From Cladopsammia gracilis (Eukaryota > Cnidaria > Anthozoa > Scleractinia > Dendrophylliidae): a stretch of 64,000 bases of DNA. The stretch is taken from assembly GCA_022457155.1 (NCBI GenBank), contig JAJGOT010000051.1:1891001-1955000 (forward strand), in the 5' to 3' direction. Below are positions 55,844 through 64,000 of this stretch, one piece after another (position 1 is the stretch's first letter; each line of letters begins with the position of its first letter). A model generated the notes under the pieces. The model did not search any database, was not told the origin of the DNA, and saw nothing but the letters and a program-made list of their open reading frames with translations. The translations under genes and the position numbers were made by a program.

Positions 55844-58800
55844 GCAACAACAACTTTATTTGTACTCCATTTGTACACTTTATTATGAATCTACGGATTC
55901 AAAATTCCGTTTTGGGAAACATCGAAAACGTAAATACCGCTGAGGAGCTTAATCTGAATTAATCAGTTTTTACTGTAGGAGTGAATGGATACACGGTGAT
56001 GTGCTACGACCAAACCACCTACCCTCCCCAAATCTTACCAGTCTGGCTTAGGCTAGTCATGTGACTGTCTTACCTTGGCGGCTCGGCCTGGTTCAGCGGC
56101 TTCCCACGCCTGCTTCATAGCCTTGATTTCATCCTGTCTTTCTGTGTCCTTCTTGACCTCAATTTCTTCCTACGAAACAAAACAACCGATTTATGAATGC
56201 AACATCCCATACAACGAGACAACTGCACTCCTGCGTAGCACGAGACACAGGGGAACAGACAATAATTAAATTATTAAAATTACAACGTTTAATTTACAAT
56301 TATATTATTTATTTGGTCCCTAAATAAATCAACCCATTGCAGTGGAGCCAGCCTTGCATTAATTCAGTTTGTCTTATAACAAAGTTCAAGTGACGTCTGG
56401 CTCGAGCATCTCTATAGAGATCCGGCAAAACCGAACCAGCGCAGTTAAAATAGAGCACAGCTGCCTTGTCCCCAGTTAATAGTTGCCTTCCCATAACCCC
56501 CGCTCGCGCTTCGCGCTCGTTCTCAAGCATGATTTAATTCTTACCCTAACCAACTTCGTCCCCAGGGTATCACTGGAGCAGAAGAAGAGAGACACTGGGA
56601 AAGAGGTTGATTTAATCCCGCTTTTACATTTAGAGGAGCCTATAGAGGAGGTAGACTGTGTACAGTTTCAGTTTATCTTGAGTGTGCTTTTCAAACTCCA
56701 TGTTTCTAGTATTTACGTTGTTTTATCTTTAGACAAACTGTACTCGAGATACTTTGAGCACGGGCGAAAAGAAACGCGAGTTGATGAGAAACTCTCGATC
56801 TCGTTTGGCCCGAACCTCTAGTGCGCTCTTTGCGAATCTCGTGCGCTCTCGGCGACTCTCATGCATTCTCGAAGAGTTTGAATCCACTCATATTTTCATG
56901 GAGTCTATGTGCATGCTGAACTCTCGACCTCGTTTAGCCTCAACTCTCAAACACTCTCACTGATTCTCACGCGCTCTCAATGAGTTTGAGCTATCGTCAA
57001 CTCTCGCTCCCGTTTGCCCGGGACTTTAATAGACTACGAGAAGCCACGAGCGAGTGGCACACGTACGTAATCCAATGAACGAATCAGAACTCGAAGTAAA
57101 TGGAGCCGGAGTCAAGGGCGGTAAAATGAGGCAAGTCAAGAGTGCTTTTGGTTTTACTTCTGATTGGTTGAGAAAGTGGCACGAGATTTTTTACCCAATC
57201 ACAAAGCATAGAAATGCACAGCTAAAGCAATCGCGACATTACTTTCCACGCAACTGCTAATGGTAGACAATACGTACCAGGCTTCCGTCAGACACGATCC
57301 TCAGAGTCCAGTTAGGTTTACTGGAGTCAAATTGCTGCTGAGGAAAGAAAATATAAAGAAAATAAAGCAATTGTGTGACTCAGAATATTACTAGAGAAAA
57401 ACAAAACAAAAGGAATTCAAGGAAGATGCCAAGAAATCAGGATGGTCAAAGCTGGATTTAGCATTTTTATTCCCAAATATTCAATATATATATATATATA
57501 TATATAATTTAATTTTGTAAATTACTGAAAACTACCAGTACCATAGGAAAGTACCGTTAAAGAGGTATCATGTAAATGTCACATTGTATGGTTTCACAAC
57601 CATAAACTCAAAAGTTAGAACCACTTTGTATAGCATAATAAACAGCACCACAAGAAAGTACAGTTCAGTAGCTTTCATTTGAATGGTCACACTGGAGGAT
57701 TTCATCCACTGACGCAAAAATTAGAACCACCTTGTACAGCATAATAAACAGTACCACAGGAAAGTACTGCTCAGTAGCTTTAATTTGAATGGTCACACTT
57801 TTAGATTTCATCCACAGACTCAAAAGTTAGAACCACCTTGTACAGCATAATAAATAGCATCACAGGAAAGTACTGCTTAGTAATTTGTAGGATTTAATTG
57901 ACAAACTCAAAAGCTAGACTGCTCACATTACACGAACAAAGGTTCCACTCTGTGGGAAGTGAAAGGAATTATCTATAATTCATCTTTCTTTATTGTGATG
58001 CTACTTTTTCATCACCAAACGAACATTTCACATTTCCATTTGGATTTCTCTATAGCAAATTACCTGTGAAGAGGGTCTTGATCCACCTTGTCCTTTACTC
58101 GTTCTGCTGTCTTTACCCTCCTTGTTTTTCTTGCCTTTTGTCACACTTGCCGATAGCTTCTCTCCACGAGGGGCACTCTCTGCGGGAACTAAGCGACAAA
58201 GCCAAAATATCAGACAACAAATGTTCAGAGAAATTCCAAAAGAGCTGAAAGAGCATTTTTCAATTGAGTGTCGAAAGTTAGAGCAGTTTTCGATTGAGTG
58301 TGGTAAAACCGAAACCAAAGTAATTACTCTGACCAATCACAGCAGTCGTAAACAATCCGAAGCAATTACATGTCGGCGGCGCCAAGCGCGGGAAAACGCG
58401 TACGAGCAAGTCACGATTGGTTTTGGTTTTACTTCTGATTGGTCAAGAAAATGGCGCGAGATTTTTTAGCCAATCACCAAGCGTATCTATTTCGCGATTG
58501 CTTTGGTTTTGCATTGCTTTGCTTTGTGATTGGCTACAAATTCTCGCCCCACTTTCCAACCAATCAGAAGTAAAACCAAAACCAATCGTGACTTGTATTT
58601 GCTTGTAGTTTTGATTGGTTCATTTGATTGTCTCAGAAACCCATAAGTGGGTTGAAACGTACAACTGTCTCATGTGCGCTTCAAAACAAGCTTCCGATTA
58701 TTCAATTTGCTAAGAAGTTGTTACAGCCATATTTGGAAAATCAAGATAAAAATATTAACTAATCAATTCGCGAGAACAACTTGCTTCCAATCTCGAGGGA

Positions 58801-61800
58801 CTGAGGGGTTTTCAAATATGGTACTAAGAAAAAAAATGAATATTCGGAAGTTGTGAATGCGAGTTACACGTTTTAACCCACTTATGGGTTTCTGATTGTC
58901 TGCATCTGTTGTGATTGGCTAAAGTAATTACTTCAGTTTTGGTTTTACGACATTCAATTAAAAGCTGCTCTAATAGTGTAAAACAAGTGTAAATTACAAC
59001 ATAAATTTGTCAAAATAGTCTGAAAGTTAACAGCTTTAGGTCATCCAAGAAAATTTAAAGATTGTCATAAATCATACGAAGACCTCCGAAGACGATACAA
59101 AATAACCCGAAGAATGCGTCCAAAGAGTCCAAATTGCTCAAAACATGTTATCACTTGCTAGAGTCGAACAAGAGTTGCAGGAATATAACGATAATGACGC
59201 CTTTTGGAGTGGGGATCTCTATTTTCTTTGCGTCGAGGGAACAAATCTCGAATGAGTCAGGCCCGGGAAGAGGATGTTTCAGAGTTTCAGAATTTGCTCC
59301 GGAATCAAGATGTCAAATTGACAATCAAGATGTCAAATTGACAATCAAACTCAATGATCGCACCAAAACCAATGACAAACCTTCCACGTCCAGCCGATCC
59401 AGGTTCTTGAGCATGGCCACAAAATCCCAGGCGCTCTTTGACAAAGGCCAACTGTCACGCAAGACCTGCGCCTGAATTATGTACTTGTGAATCTGACAAA
59501 AATAAATGAAACAACAATAAAACAACAATAATTAGTACAAGATTTGACTGTATGTTGTTGCTTTATATTAGAGCGGCTTTTACCCGAGTGAAATCACTCT
59601 GGCCAATCATAACAGCTGCAGACAATTAAATGAACCAATCAGAACTCGAAGCAAATACATGTAACTGGCGCCAAACGCGGGAAAACGCGTGCGAGCAAGA
59701 CACGATTGGTTTTGGTTTTAGAGCAGTTTTCAATTGAGTGTCAAAAGTAATTACACAATTGCTTTGGTTTTGCATTGCTACGCTTTGTGATTGGCTAAAA
59801 AATCTCGCGCCACTTTCTCGACCAATCAGAAGTAAAACCAAAACCAATCGTGACTTGCTTGCACGCGTTTTCCCGCGCTTGGTGCCGCCGACATGTAATT
59901 GCTTCGAGCTCTGATTGGTTCATTGGATTGTTTACGACTGCTGTGATTGGTCAGAGTAATTACTTTGGTTTTGGTTTTACGACACTCAATTGAAAACTGC
60001 TCTACTTGGGTTGAGAAAGAGGCTCGAGGTTTTTTAGACAATCACAAAGCCTTGCAATGCAACCAAAGCAATAACGAAATTACTTTTGACAATCAATTGC
60101 AAACTGCTCTATAACATTAGTAAGTTTACCCTTTGTCACCTGATTATATTCACACTTAAATATTGCAAAATATAATACTAACAGCATTATAAGATAGTAC
60201 TGCTTAAATTAAATAGCTTTCATTTGAATGGTTACAATTTAGGATTTCAACCACAGACTCAAAATCAGATGTATACCATAAGAAACAGCACCACAGGAAA
60301 GGACGGCTCAATCGCTTAACAGCTTTCAATAGCCTTTTTGGCGCTTAACCTTTCTCATTTGCATTACAATAAAATTCAACGTGGTTGCGAGGCAATTTCG
60401 GGCAATTTTGTAGTTTCTGCCCGAAATTGCCTCGCAATCATGTTGAATTCTATTGTAATGCAAATGAAAAAGGTTAACCGCGAAAAGGGCTATTGAATGG
60501 TCATATTAAAGTATCAAAAGTATACTTTATTTACAACGAAAATGAATAAATCTGAATAAAGTTAGGACCATGAATGAGCACAAACCTTGATTTCTGGCTC
60601 TGTGTCTTCAGGTTCCTCGTCTTCTTTATCTAATGAGTCATCATAAAGCAGAGGACGTGAACCTTTCTGCTAAAAGAGATTCAAATTTAAGGTTAGGAAA
60701 TGGACGATGTCGCGGATTAGCTACATAAGTGCTCTGTTTAAGAAAGATAAACGACACATTTGCACCAATATCATTTTGTAAAATACTGAAAAATAAATGG
60801 TACCATGCAAAAGTACTACTGAAGAGGTTTGAATTGAATGGTCACACCATAAGATTTCGTCCACAGACTAACAAGTTCGAACTACACAACATGTATCCAT
60901 AATTGACTCTGGAAGTGAAAGGGTTGAGTCACAAAATAACACGTTTAACTTGTTTTTCGACTAAGCGGCATCAACAATAAAACAGTACCGTGCACCAGGT
61001 TCACTATGTGTAGACCACTCACCGATGATCCTGGCCGGGAGGTACTGGACTCCTTGCCACTTTTCTTGCTTCCCTTGCTCTGTACCGGAGATGCGGCTGC
61101 TTTGCGGTTTCCTGAGGGAGGTCTCTTGGCCGAGCGGGGCTGGGACGAGGTGGTAGGGCGGGAACCTGGGAACAACAATAACAGATCAACCAATCAGCAC
61201 GTTGTTTGCTTGATCGAGCGGTTTTTAATTGAGTATCGAAAGTAAATTCCGCGATTGCTTTGGTTTTGTTTTGCTACGTCTTGTGATCGTCGTTGTCAGA
61301 AATTTACGAAAAACAATTTTTGACTCGCCAAGATAAAATAACGTGTTGGTGAAACATGATTGGCTGTTGCTGGGGTCAATTTGTTGGAAAGCCGGCTAAA
61401 CGTTGAAACATTGTTGCGCCTAACAAAATCTTGTACAACAATGTTAGAACGTTTAACCGGGGCTTCAGGCATATTTTTATCTTTTACTTTTCTTGCCTCG
61501 TTTTCCCTGCTTTTCTTCTTCGTCGCCTGTACGGTCACGGTAGAAAGTGAAAGCGGGAATAACAGCATGAGCTTTTCCTGTGGTACTCGCCACTTCTTGT
61601 TCATGGTCAAGAATCTATGAAAACAACAACAAACTTCCATGAAGTTTTTCTATAACTTTTCGATGACTTAACTAAAATTCCATGACTACACATAGCGGGA
61701 ATTAACTGTCACAAGTCTCCTGTGGATGGAGAAATTTAATCGTTTGGTATATTTTGATTGTCAATTTGAGCAAAAATTCTGTGTACAATTTCTTGATTTC

Positions 61801-63955
61801 CCTTGGCCTGGAAAGGAATTGGCAAAATTTATAACTTTTATACAGTTTGTTTCGCCTGTTCACGCCCGGTTCCTGTAAGAGTGCCAAATATCAAAATTTA
61901 AGAAAAATCCCAAATTTAATTTTGTAAAATATTGAAAAACAAATGGTACCATGCAAAAGTACTGCCAAAGAGGTTTCATTTGAATGGTCACACCATAGGA
62001 TTTCATCAACAGACTGAAAAGTTAGAACTTACATGTCTCCATTATCGTCTCTTTGAGTGAATGTGTTAAGGTTCCATACTGCTGCTACGTCTCTTACCTG
62101 TAGTTTAATGTAAACGTCCGGTTTGGAGGTCCCCAGCTGAAGGCTGACCATGTGATCTTCTGTTACTCTCACTGTGTACCTGTAAAATCAAACATCAGAG
62201 ACAAATTAGTGCACCTTCAAGAATAAATACACGGAGACTGCTCGCATCTTGCTAGTTGACCTTAGAAATTGATCTAAAAGCAGCGATATTGAAAACGGAC
62301 AGACACAGCGCAATTTAGTTTTTGCATGGCAGTTTTCCTATTCTTATCCAATGTTTCCAGATCGAAATGGAATTTAGAAATGTTGGTTTTTGTTAAGGGG
62401 GGGGGGGGGGGGGGAGAAATTTCTAGTAGAAAATTGTTAAATTTCTGGCACTCTTGAGTGGTAAAGTTTAATATCTACTTATACATGTTACATGTTTTGA
62501 ATTGAGTGTCGTAAAACGAAAATAAAACTAATCACGATATGGCCAGTCACAACAGTCGAAGACTATCCAATGAACCAATCAGGAACTTGAAGCAAATACA
62601 GATAGCCCGCGCGCGCTTGAAGCGTGTGAGCAAGTCGCGATTGGTTTTGGCTTTACTTCTGACTGACTGACTAATTGATAAAGTGGTGCGAGATTTTATT
62701 TAGCCAATCGCAAAGCGTAGCGGTGTAAAAACCAAATCAACTACGAAAGTACTTTTGACACTCCAATCAAAACACCTCTAATCTTATTTGCTTTGAAATC
62801 TCACCTGAAGACGATATTGTACTTGCTGGGGATGTAATAATCTCTTATCTCCTTGTTTACAAAGTTGCTGTTGACTCCTTCCCTTCCAGGGTAGGGTAGG
62901 GGCTCGGTGGAACCAATCACACGCAACCGGAACTTGCCTGGTGGCAGAATTGTGTTCGGGGTTCTCGCTTCAGCGACAAATGTGTAGCCACGCTGATGGG
63001 GTAAAAAATGGCGTAAATTAAAAGCGATTTTTAGGGATTTTTTTTAATCAATCACTGTTGAAAAATCAGACCAAATTGTACACACACAATTGGTTAATCA
63101 CAAGAAATGTAAATGAACTTATCAGAACAAAAAATACAACAGCTAACAAATGCAGAAAAATGCAAAGAAATGTTTAAAGCACAACATACACGTTATACTA
63201 AAGTAAATAGTTTAAGTTTATAAGGTTGATTCTTAAGTTTGAATTAATCTTTCCCCAGCCTCGATTAGCCTTTTTTGCTATTAGAGCAGTTTTCAATTGA
63301 GCGTCGTAAAACCAAAACCAAAGTAATTACTCTGACCAATCACAGCAGTCGTAAACAATCCAATGAACCAATCAGAGCTCGAAGCAATTACACGTCGGAG
63401 GTGCCAAGCGCGGGAAAACGCGTGCGAGCAAGTCACGATTGGTTTTGGTTTTACTTCTGATTGGTCGAGAAAGTGGCGCGAGATTTTTTAGCCAATCACA
63501 AAGTGTAGCAATACAAAACCAAACAATTATGTAATTACTTTCGACACTCAATTGAAAACTGCTCTAGTGGTGGATAAAAGATACAGTCGAAGCTTCCGTG
63601 AGCGGACACCTTCGGGAAACAGAAAAAGTGTCCTGTAACTGGAGCTGGTCGCTTATGCGAATGATTCTATTAAGAGGAGAATTCAAACGGGGTTCTGTCA
63701 AGGCAGTCCTAAGTAGAGCCGTCCGCTAACGAGAGTGCTTCGACTGTATTTAGTACAGGCGAGGAAGCCTTTAAGATACCGCCAAGAAACCAAAAGGTTA
63801 CCTTGTTCTTCTTCAAGTTATTTGGTGCCACTTTCTGGAAGACTCTTGTTAGCTCTTCTCCTGTGTCATTGTCCACCACTCGTAGCAAACATGTTGGCAT
63901 GGTAACGTACAGTTTAGGGACCATCAGCACTGGCTCATCAACAAAGAAAACTTCC
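52607..63955 (-). CDS. ADGB: Androglobin (ADGB), 14 C-terminal coding exons
   Basis: Androglobin is a large chimeric globin with an N-terminal calpain-like domain and a circularly permuted globin; in vertebrates it is linked to motile cilia and sperm flagella. The window holds about 603 C-terminal residues; calpain and globin parts lie to the right. Exons: 63955-63802, 62992-62805, 62179-62098, 61614-61488, 61165-61023, 60666-60586, 59492-59381, 58188-58064, 57337-57278, 56169-56074, 55707-55584, 54217-54103, 53443-53257, 52825-52607. Every border is GT-AG and all phases agree. Diagnostic blocks are LRVVDNDTGEELTRVFQKV, REIRDYYIPSKYN-like IRDYYIP, GKAHAVIPAF, IIQAQVLRDSWPL, KPNWTLRIVSD and IEVKKDTERQDEIKAMKQAW, which fit my memory of ADGB. 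The tail is a coiled coil ending in TPSKGKKK. I found no break. Confidence 0.85.
53257..53443 (-). CDS. ADGB: ADGB exon (13th), coiled coil
   Basis: Acceptor CTTTCCAG; donor CTACAG|GTTTGG, phase 0. Encodes a long Glu/Arg-rich helix (DEEEKEARLLERASRARAF, then EVVEKRREQDRLDRNAAKE). Confidence 0.85.
53500..53562 (-). repeat. SINE-like tail fragment in ADGB intron
   Basis: CCTTAAACAAGAAACTTTGC followed by TCCACATTGTCTCTC resembles the conserved SINE tail also seen at 17095-17140 (AGAAACTTTACTTCACATTG) and, in the other part of the domain, at 1170-1285. Confidence 0.4.
53768..54090. mobile_element. 88-bp-unit TTAA element in ADGB intron
   Basis: Begins TTAACCCTTTCACTCCCAGA and carries about three 88-bp units, then the AATATTTTACAAAATGAAAT end. 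The terminal CCC-rich TIR on the right is lost or was displaced before exon 54103-54217. Confidence 0.75.
54103..54217 (-). CDS. ADGB: ADGB exon (12th)
   Basis: Acceptor GTTTTACAG; donor ATCAG|GTTAGA, phase 2. Encodes TVTSPVQSETDQGELTLVPP and PPKTI. A (CAA)n tract lies directly upstream in the intron. Confidence 0.8.
54222..54260 (+). repeat. (CAA)n microsatellite next to ADGB exon
   Basis: About 13 CAA units, only five bases upstream (in transcript terms) of the acceptor of exon 54217. In the transcript it reads GTT repeats, effectively forming the pyrimidine-side tract of the splice site. Confidence 0.9.
54362..55400. repeat. Composite repeat in ADGB intron
   Basis: Contains GC-rich nested inverted pieces (GGGGCCGGACGGG and GCCGTCCGGCCCC; 54450-54510 and 54590-54680), CTTATTGACTGAGTTAGG paired with CCTCCCACTCAGTCAATAAG, and at 55300-55380 the AATTCTTGGAGAAATTCAAA sequence shared with 50320-50440. 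Probably several nested MITEs; borders not resolved. Confidence 0.5.
55428..55592 (-). repeat. 42-bp minisatellite duplicating an ADGB splice donor
   Basis: Units start at 55428, 55470, 55512 and 55554 (CCTCGCACCGCCTAAATCAC on plus). The fourth runs into the exon. Each unit includes GTGAAATATGTAAGTG on the minus strand, so the last nine exon bases and the GTAAGT donor occur four times. Confidence 0.9.
55584..55707 (-). CDS. ADGB: ADGB exon (11th) with repeated donor
   Basis: Acceptor TTTCCTTAG; donor AATAT|GTAAGT, phase 1. Encodes QQSRQKFLNKHMVKVEKD and an acidic tail. Its last nine bases and its donor are part of a 42-bp minisatellite that continues into the intron (55428-55592). Confidence 0.8.
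55800..55853 (+). repeat. (CAA)n microsatellite
   Basis: About 17 CAA units with one CAG, in the ADGB intron between exons 10 and 11. The poly-Gln frame across it is a by-product. Confidence 0.9.
56074..56169 (-). CDS. ADGB: ADGB exon (10th)
   Basis: Acceptor TTTCGTAG; donor GCCAAG|GTAAGA, phase 0. Encodes EEIEVKKDTERQDEIKAMKQ, then AWEAAEPGRAAK. Confidence 0.88.
56989..57259. repeat. Decayed CCAAT-MITE copy
   Basis: ATCCAATGAACGAATCAGAA, TTTGGTTTTACTTCTGATTG and CAATCACAAAGCATAG are recognisable parts of the family at 63284-63564. Ends are lost. Confidence 0.6.
57278..57337 (-). CDS. ADGB: ADGB exon (9th)
   Basis: Acceptor TTTCCTCAG followed by a second CAG (a NAGNAG site, so one Gln may be optional); donor CCTG|GTACGT, phase 0. 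Encodes FDSSKPNWTLRIVSDGSL in 20 codons. Confidence 0.85.
57480..57960. repeat. Diverged 88-bp-family copy with ~4 units
   Basis: In reverse orientation: CATTTGAATGGTCACAC, TTTCATCCACAGACTCAAAA and GTTAGAACCACCTTGTA recur. It starts with a (TA)n tract (57483-57507) and ends TGGGAAGTGAAAGGAATTA, a decayed terminal repeat. Units here are longer and more diverged than at 48351. Confidence 0.65.
58064..58188 (-). CDS. ADGB: ADGB exon (8th), basic linker
   Basis: Acceptor TGTCGCTTAG; donor TCACAG|GTAATT, phase 0. Encodes a Lys/Gly/Ser-rich linker (TKGKKNKEGKDSRTSKG). Confidence 0.8.
58279..58972. mobile_element. CCAAT-MITE, palindromic dimer with an insertion
   Basis: The left half (TAGAGCAGTTTTCGATTGAG onward) runs in plus orientation to about 58485; the right half carries the same family reversed and ends AAAAGCTGCTCTA. 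It is interrupted at 58634-58894 by another element. Multiple ATTGG/CCAAT boxes. Confidence 0.7.
58634..58894. mobile_element. 261-bp hAT-like insertion in the CCAAT-MITE dimer
   Basis: Perfect 20-bp ends CAGAAACCCATAAGTGGGTT and complement. The flanks ATTGTCT and ATTGTCT (7-8 bp depending on where the shared C/G is placed) are a target duplication, fitting a hAT-type event. Confidence 0.75.
59381..59492 (-). CDS. ADGB: ADGB exon (7th)
   Basis: Acceptor ATTTTTGTCAG; donor GGAAG|GTTTGT, phase 1. Encodes IHKYIIQAQVLRDSWPLSKS and WDFVAMLKNLDRLDVE, one of the clearest ADGB blocks. Confidence 0.87.
59571..60108. mobile_element. CCAAT-MITE interrupted by a second copy of itself
   Basis: The outer copy (59571-59720 plus 60003-60108) starts GAGCGGCTTTTACCCGAGTG and ends CAAACTGCTC, flanked by TA. 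The inner copy is at 59721-60002 in opposite orientation. Confidence 0.8.
59721..60002. mobile_element. 282-bp CCAAT-MITE nested in its own family
   Basis: Ends GAGCAGTTTTCAATTGAGTG and complement. TA on both sides; the unoccupied consensus reads GGTTTTACTTC at this point, so the single TA of the target was duplicated. This is direct evidence of a TA target duplication (Tc1/mariner-type). Confidence 0.85.
60140..60310. repeat. Decayed 88-bp-family copy
   Basis: TTTCATTTGAATGGTTACAA and GGATTTCAACCACAGACTC are degenerate unit motifs; no clear ends. Confidence 0.5.
60325..60496. mobile_element. 172-bp foldback MITE in ADGB intron
   Basis: TTCAATAGCCTTTTTGGCG at the left pairs with the complement CGCGAAAAGGGCTATTGAA at the right; the arms continue with CATTTGCATTACAATA and GCGAGGCAATTTCGGGCA and meet near 60400. 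Confidence 0.8.
60586..60666 (-). CDS. ADGB: ADGB exon (6th), acidic linker
   Basis: Acceptor TTTTAGCAG (an alternative TAG three bases earlier would add one Gln); donor ATCAAG|GTTTGT, phase 0. Encodes GSRPLLYDDSLDKEDEEPE and a further acidic stretch. Confidence 0.8.
60765..60930. mobile_element. Single-unit 88-bp-family copy
   Basis: Reverse orientation: ATTTTGTAAAATACTGAAAA, GGTACCATGCAAAAGTAC and an end of GACTCTGGAAGTGAAAGGGT. One unit only. Confidence 0.7.
61023..61165 (-). CDS. ADGB: ADGB exon (5th), basic linker
   Basis: Acceptor TTGTTCCCAG; donor TCATCG|GTGAGT, phase 0. Encodes a Ser/Lys/Arg-rich linker (RPTTSSQPRSAKRPPSGN), probably disordered. Confidence 0.82.
61488..61614 (-). 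CDS. ADGB: ADGB exon (4th)
   Basis: Acceptor GTTTTCATAG; donor GAAAA|GTAAAA (weak), phase 1. Encodes ILDHEQEVASTTGKAHAVIP followed by AFTFYRD and a charged tail. The reading frame is not the longest open frame here but the phases on both sides demand it. Confidence 0.8.
61895..62075. mobile_element. Single-unit 88-bp-family copy
   Basis: Reverse orientation: TTTTGTAAAATATTGAAAAA, GGTACCATGCAAAAGTAC, TTTCATTTGAATGGTCACAC, ending TGAGTGAATGTGTTAA. It stops 23 bp before the donor of ADGB exon 62098-62179. Confidence 0.75.
62098..62179 (-). CDS. ADGB: ADGB exon (3rd)
   Basis: Acceptor GATTTTACAG; donor CTACAG|GTAAGA, phase 0. Encodes YTVRVTEDHM and SKPDVYIKLQ. Confidence 0.88.
62397..62415 (+). 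repeat. G-run
   Basis: A near-pure run of about 18 G in an ADGB intron (C-run in the transcript). No paired C-run is nearby, so it is not obviously part of the G/C-terminated elements. Confidence 0.8.
62492..62785. repeat. Decayed CCAAT-MITE copy
   Basis: TTGAATTGAGTGTCGTAAAA, CCAATGAACCAATCAGG, GCGATTGGTTTTGGC and AGCCAATCGCAAAGCGTAGC mark a diverged full-length copy. Confidence 0.7.
62805..62992 (-). CDS. ADGB: ADGB exon (2nd)
   Basis: Acceptor TACCCCATCAG; donor TTCAG|GTGAGA, phase 2. Encodes RGYTFVAEARTP, GKFRLRVIGS and EIRDYYIPSKYNIVF; looks like a beta-rich domain. Confidence 0.88.
63284..63564. mobile_element. 281-bp CCAAT-MITE, intact copy
   Basis: Ends GAGCAGTTTTCAATTGAGCG and the complement of GAGCAGTTTTCAATTGAGTG, flanked by TA. 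The interior carries CCAAT or ATTGG at least six times (GACCAATCAC, ATCCAATGAACCAATCAG, CGATTGGTTT, TGATTGGTCG, AGCCAATCAC). Related copies: 56989, 58279, 59571, 59721 and 62492. Confidence 0.85.
63584..63746. mobile_element. 163-bp TA-flanked MITE
   Basis: Ends CAGTCGAAGC and GCTTCGACTG, flanked by TA; GAGCGGAC and GTCCGCTAAC pair subterminally. Located 55 bp past the donor of ADGB exon 63802-63955. Confidence 0.75.
63802..63955 (-). CDS. ADGB: ADGB exon (1st in window)
   Basis: Acceptor TTATTTACAG; donor AACAAG|GTAACC, phase 0. Encodes EVFFVDEPVLMVPKL, then the VVDNDTGEEL block. It begins with the last base of a codon split with an exon outside the window. Confidence 0.85.
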
Positions 63956-64000
63956 CTGTAAATAACACAGAATGACAATGTTGAATACTAAAATCATGAC

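Noticed and set aside
55761..55943. Open frame with a poly-Gln tract
   Set aside because: It is the (CAA)n array in an ADGB intron, antisense to the gene.

Overview
The window is animal nuclear DNA, most likely from an anthozoan cnidarian such as a stony coral. Genes are split by long introns with GT-AG borders, coding exons are short, the DNA between them is AT-rich, and small inverted-repeat transposons (MITEs) occur throughout. The cnidarian call rests on gene and repeat style, not on any search.

Left part (1-9 kb): a foldback repeat, then on the minus strand the large first coding exon of a MAP3K4 (MEKK4)-like kinase kinase kinase (2006-3716; the rest lies left of the window). Next is an intronless Mos-family kinase (7956-9002, minus). 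Its start is an ATG at 9002, just inside a likely 5'UTR splice acceptor.

Middle left (9-29 kb): almost gene-free. It holds diverged tandem copies of a ~0.7 kb unit (12.9-15.1 kb), a GAT/GAC microsatellite (17.4 kb), a 3.6 kb palindromic pogo/Tigger-like element with further insertions (20.4-24.0 kb), a terminal-inverted-repeat element with a tRNA-like pol III promoter (24.3-24.7 kb), and one small unrecognised intronless gene (25478-26026, plus).

Middle right (29-47 kb): two genes of one unrecognised secreted family lie head to head. Gene M (29922-35111, minus) and gene P (43316-47269, plus) each have a signal-peptide exon ending in phase 1 and one long last exon with four shared cysteines and a W(Y/F)GED motif. 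Their long introns are packed with transposons. The promoter and start of gene P are tandemly duplicated (349 bp spacing), leaving a broken first exon upstream.

Right part (48-64 kb): a 730-bp TTAA-flanked element made of seven exact-length 88-bp units, a LINE reverse-transcriptase 3' fragment, an unrecognised intronless gene (51273-52169, plus) and, convergent to it, the last 14 coding exons of androglobin (ADGB, 52607-63955, minus). The ADGB calpain-like and globin parts lie beyond the right edge. All 14 exons join in consistent phase. The introns hold many MITEs, including a family dense in CCAAT boxes, and a 42-bp minisatellite that copies the splice donor of one exon four times.

The genes do not form a pathway. 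MAP3K4 and Mos both feed MAP-kinase cascades but look like chance neighbours. The secreted pair is the best candidate for something undescribed.
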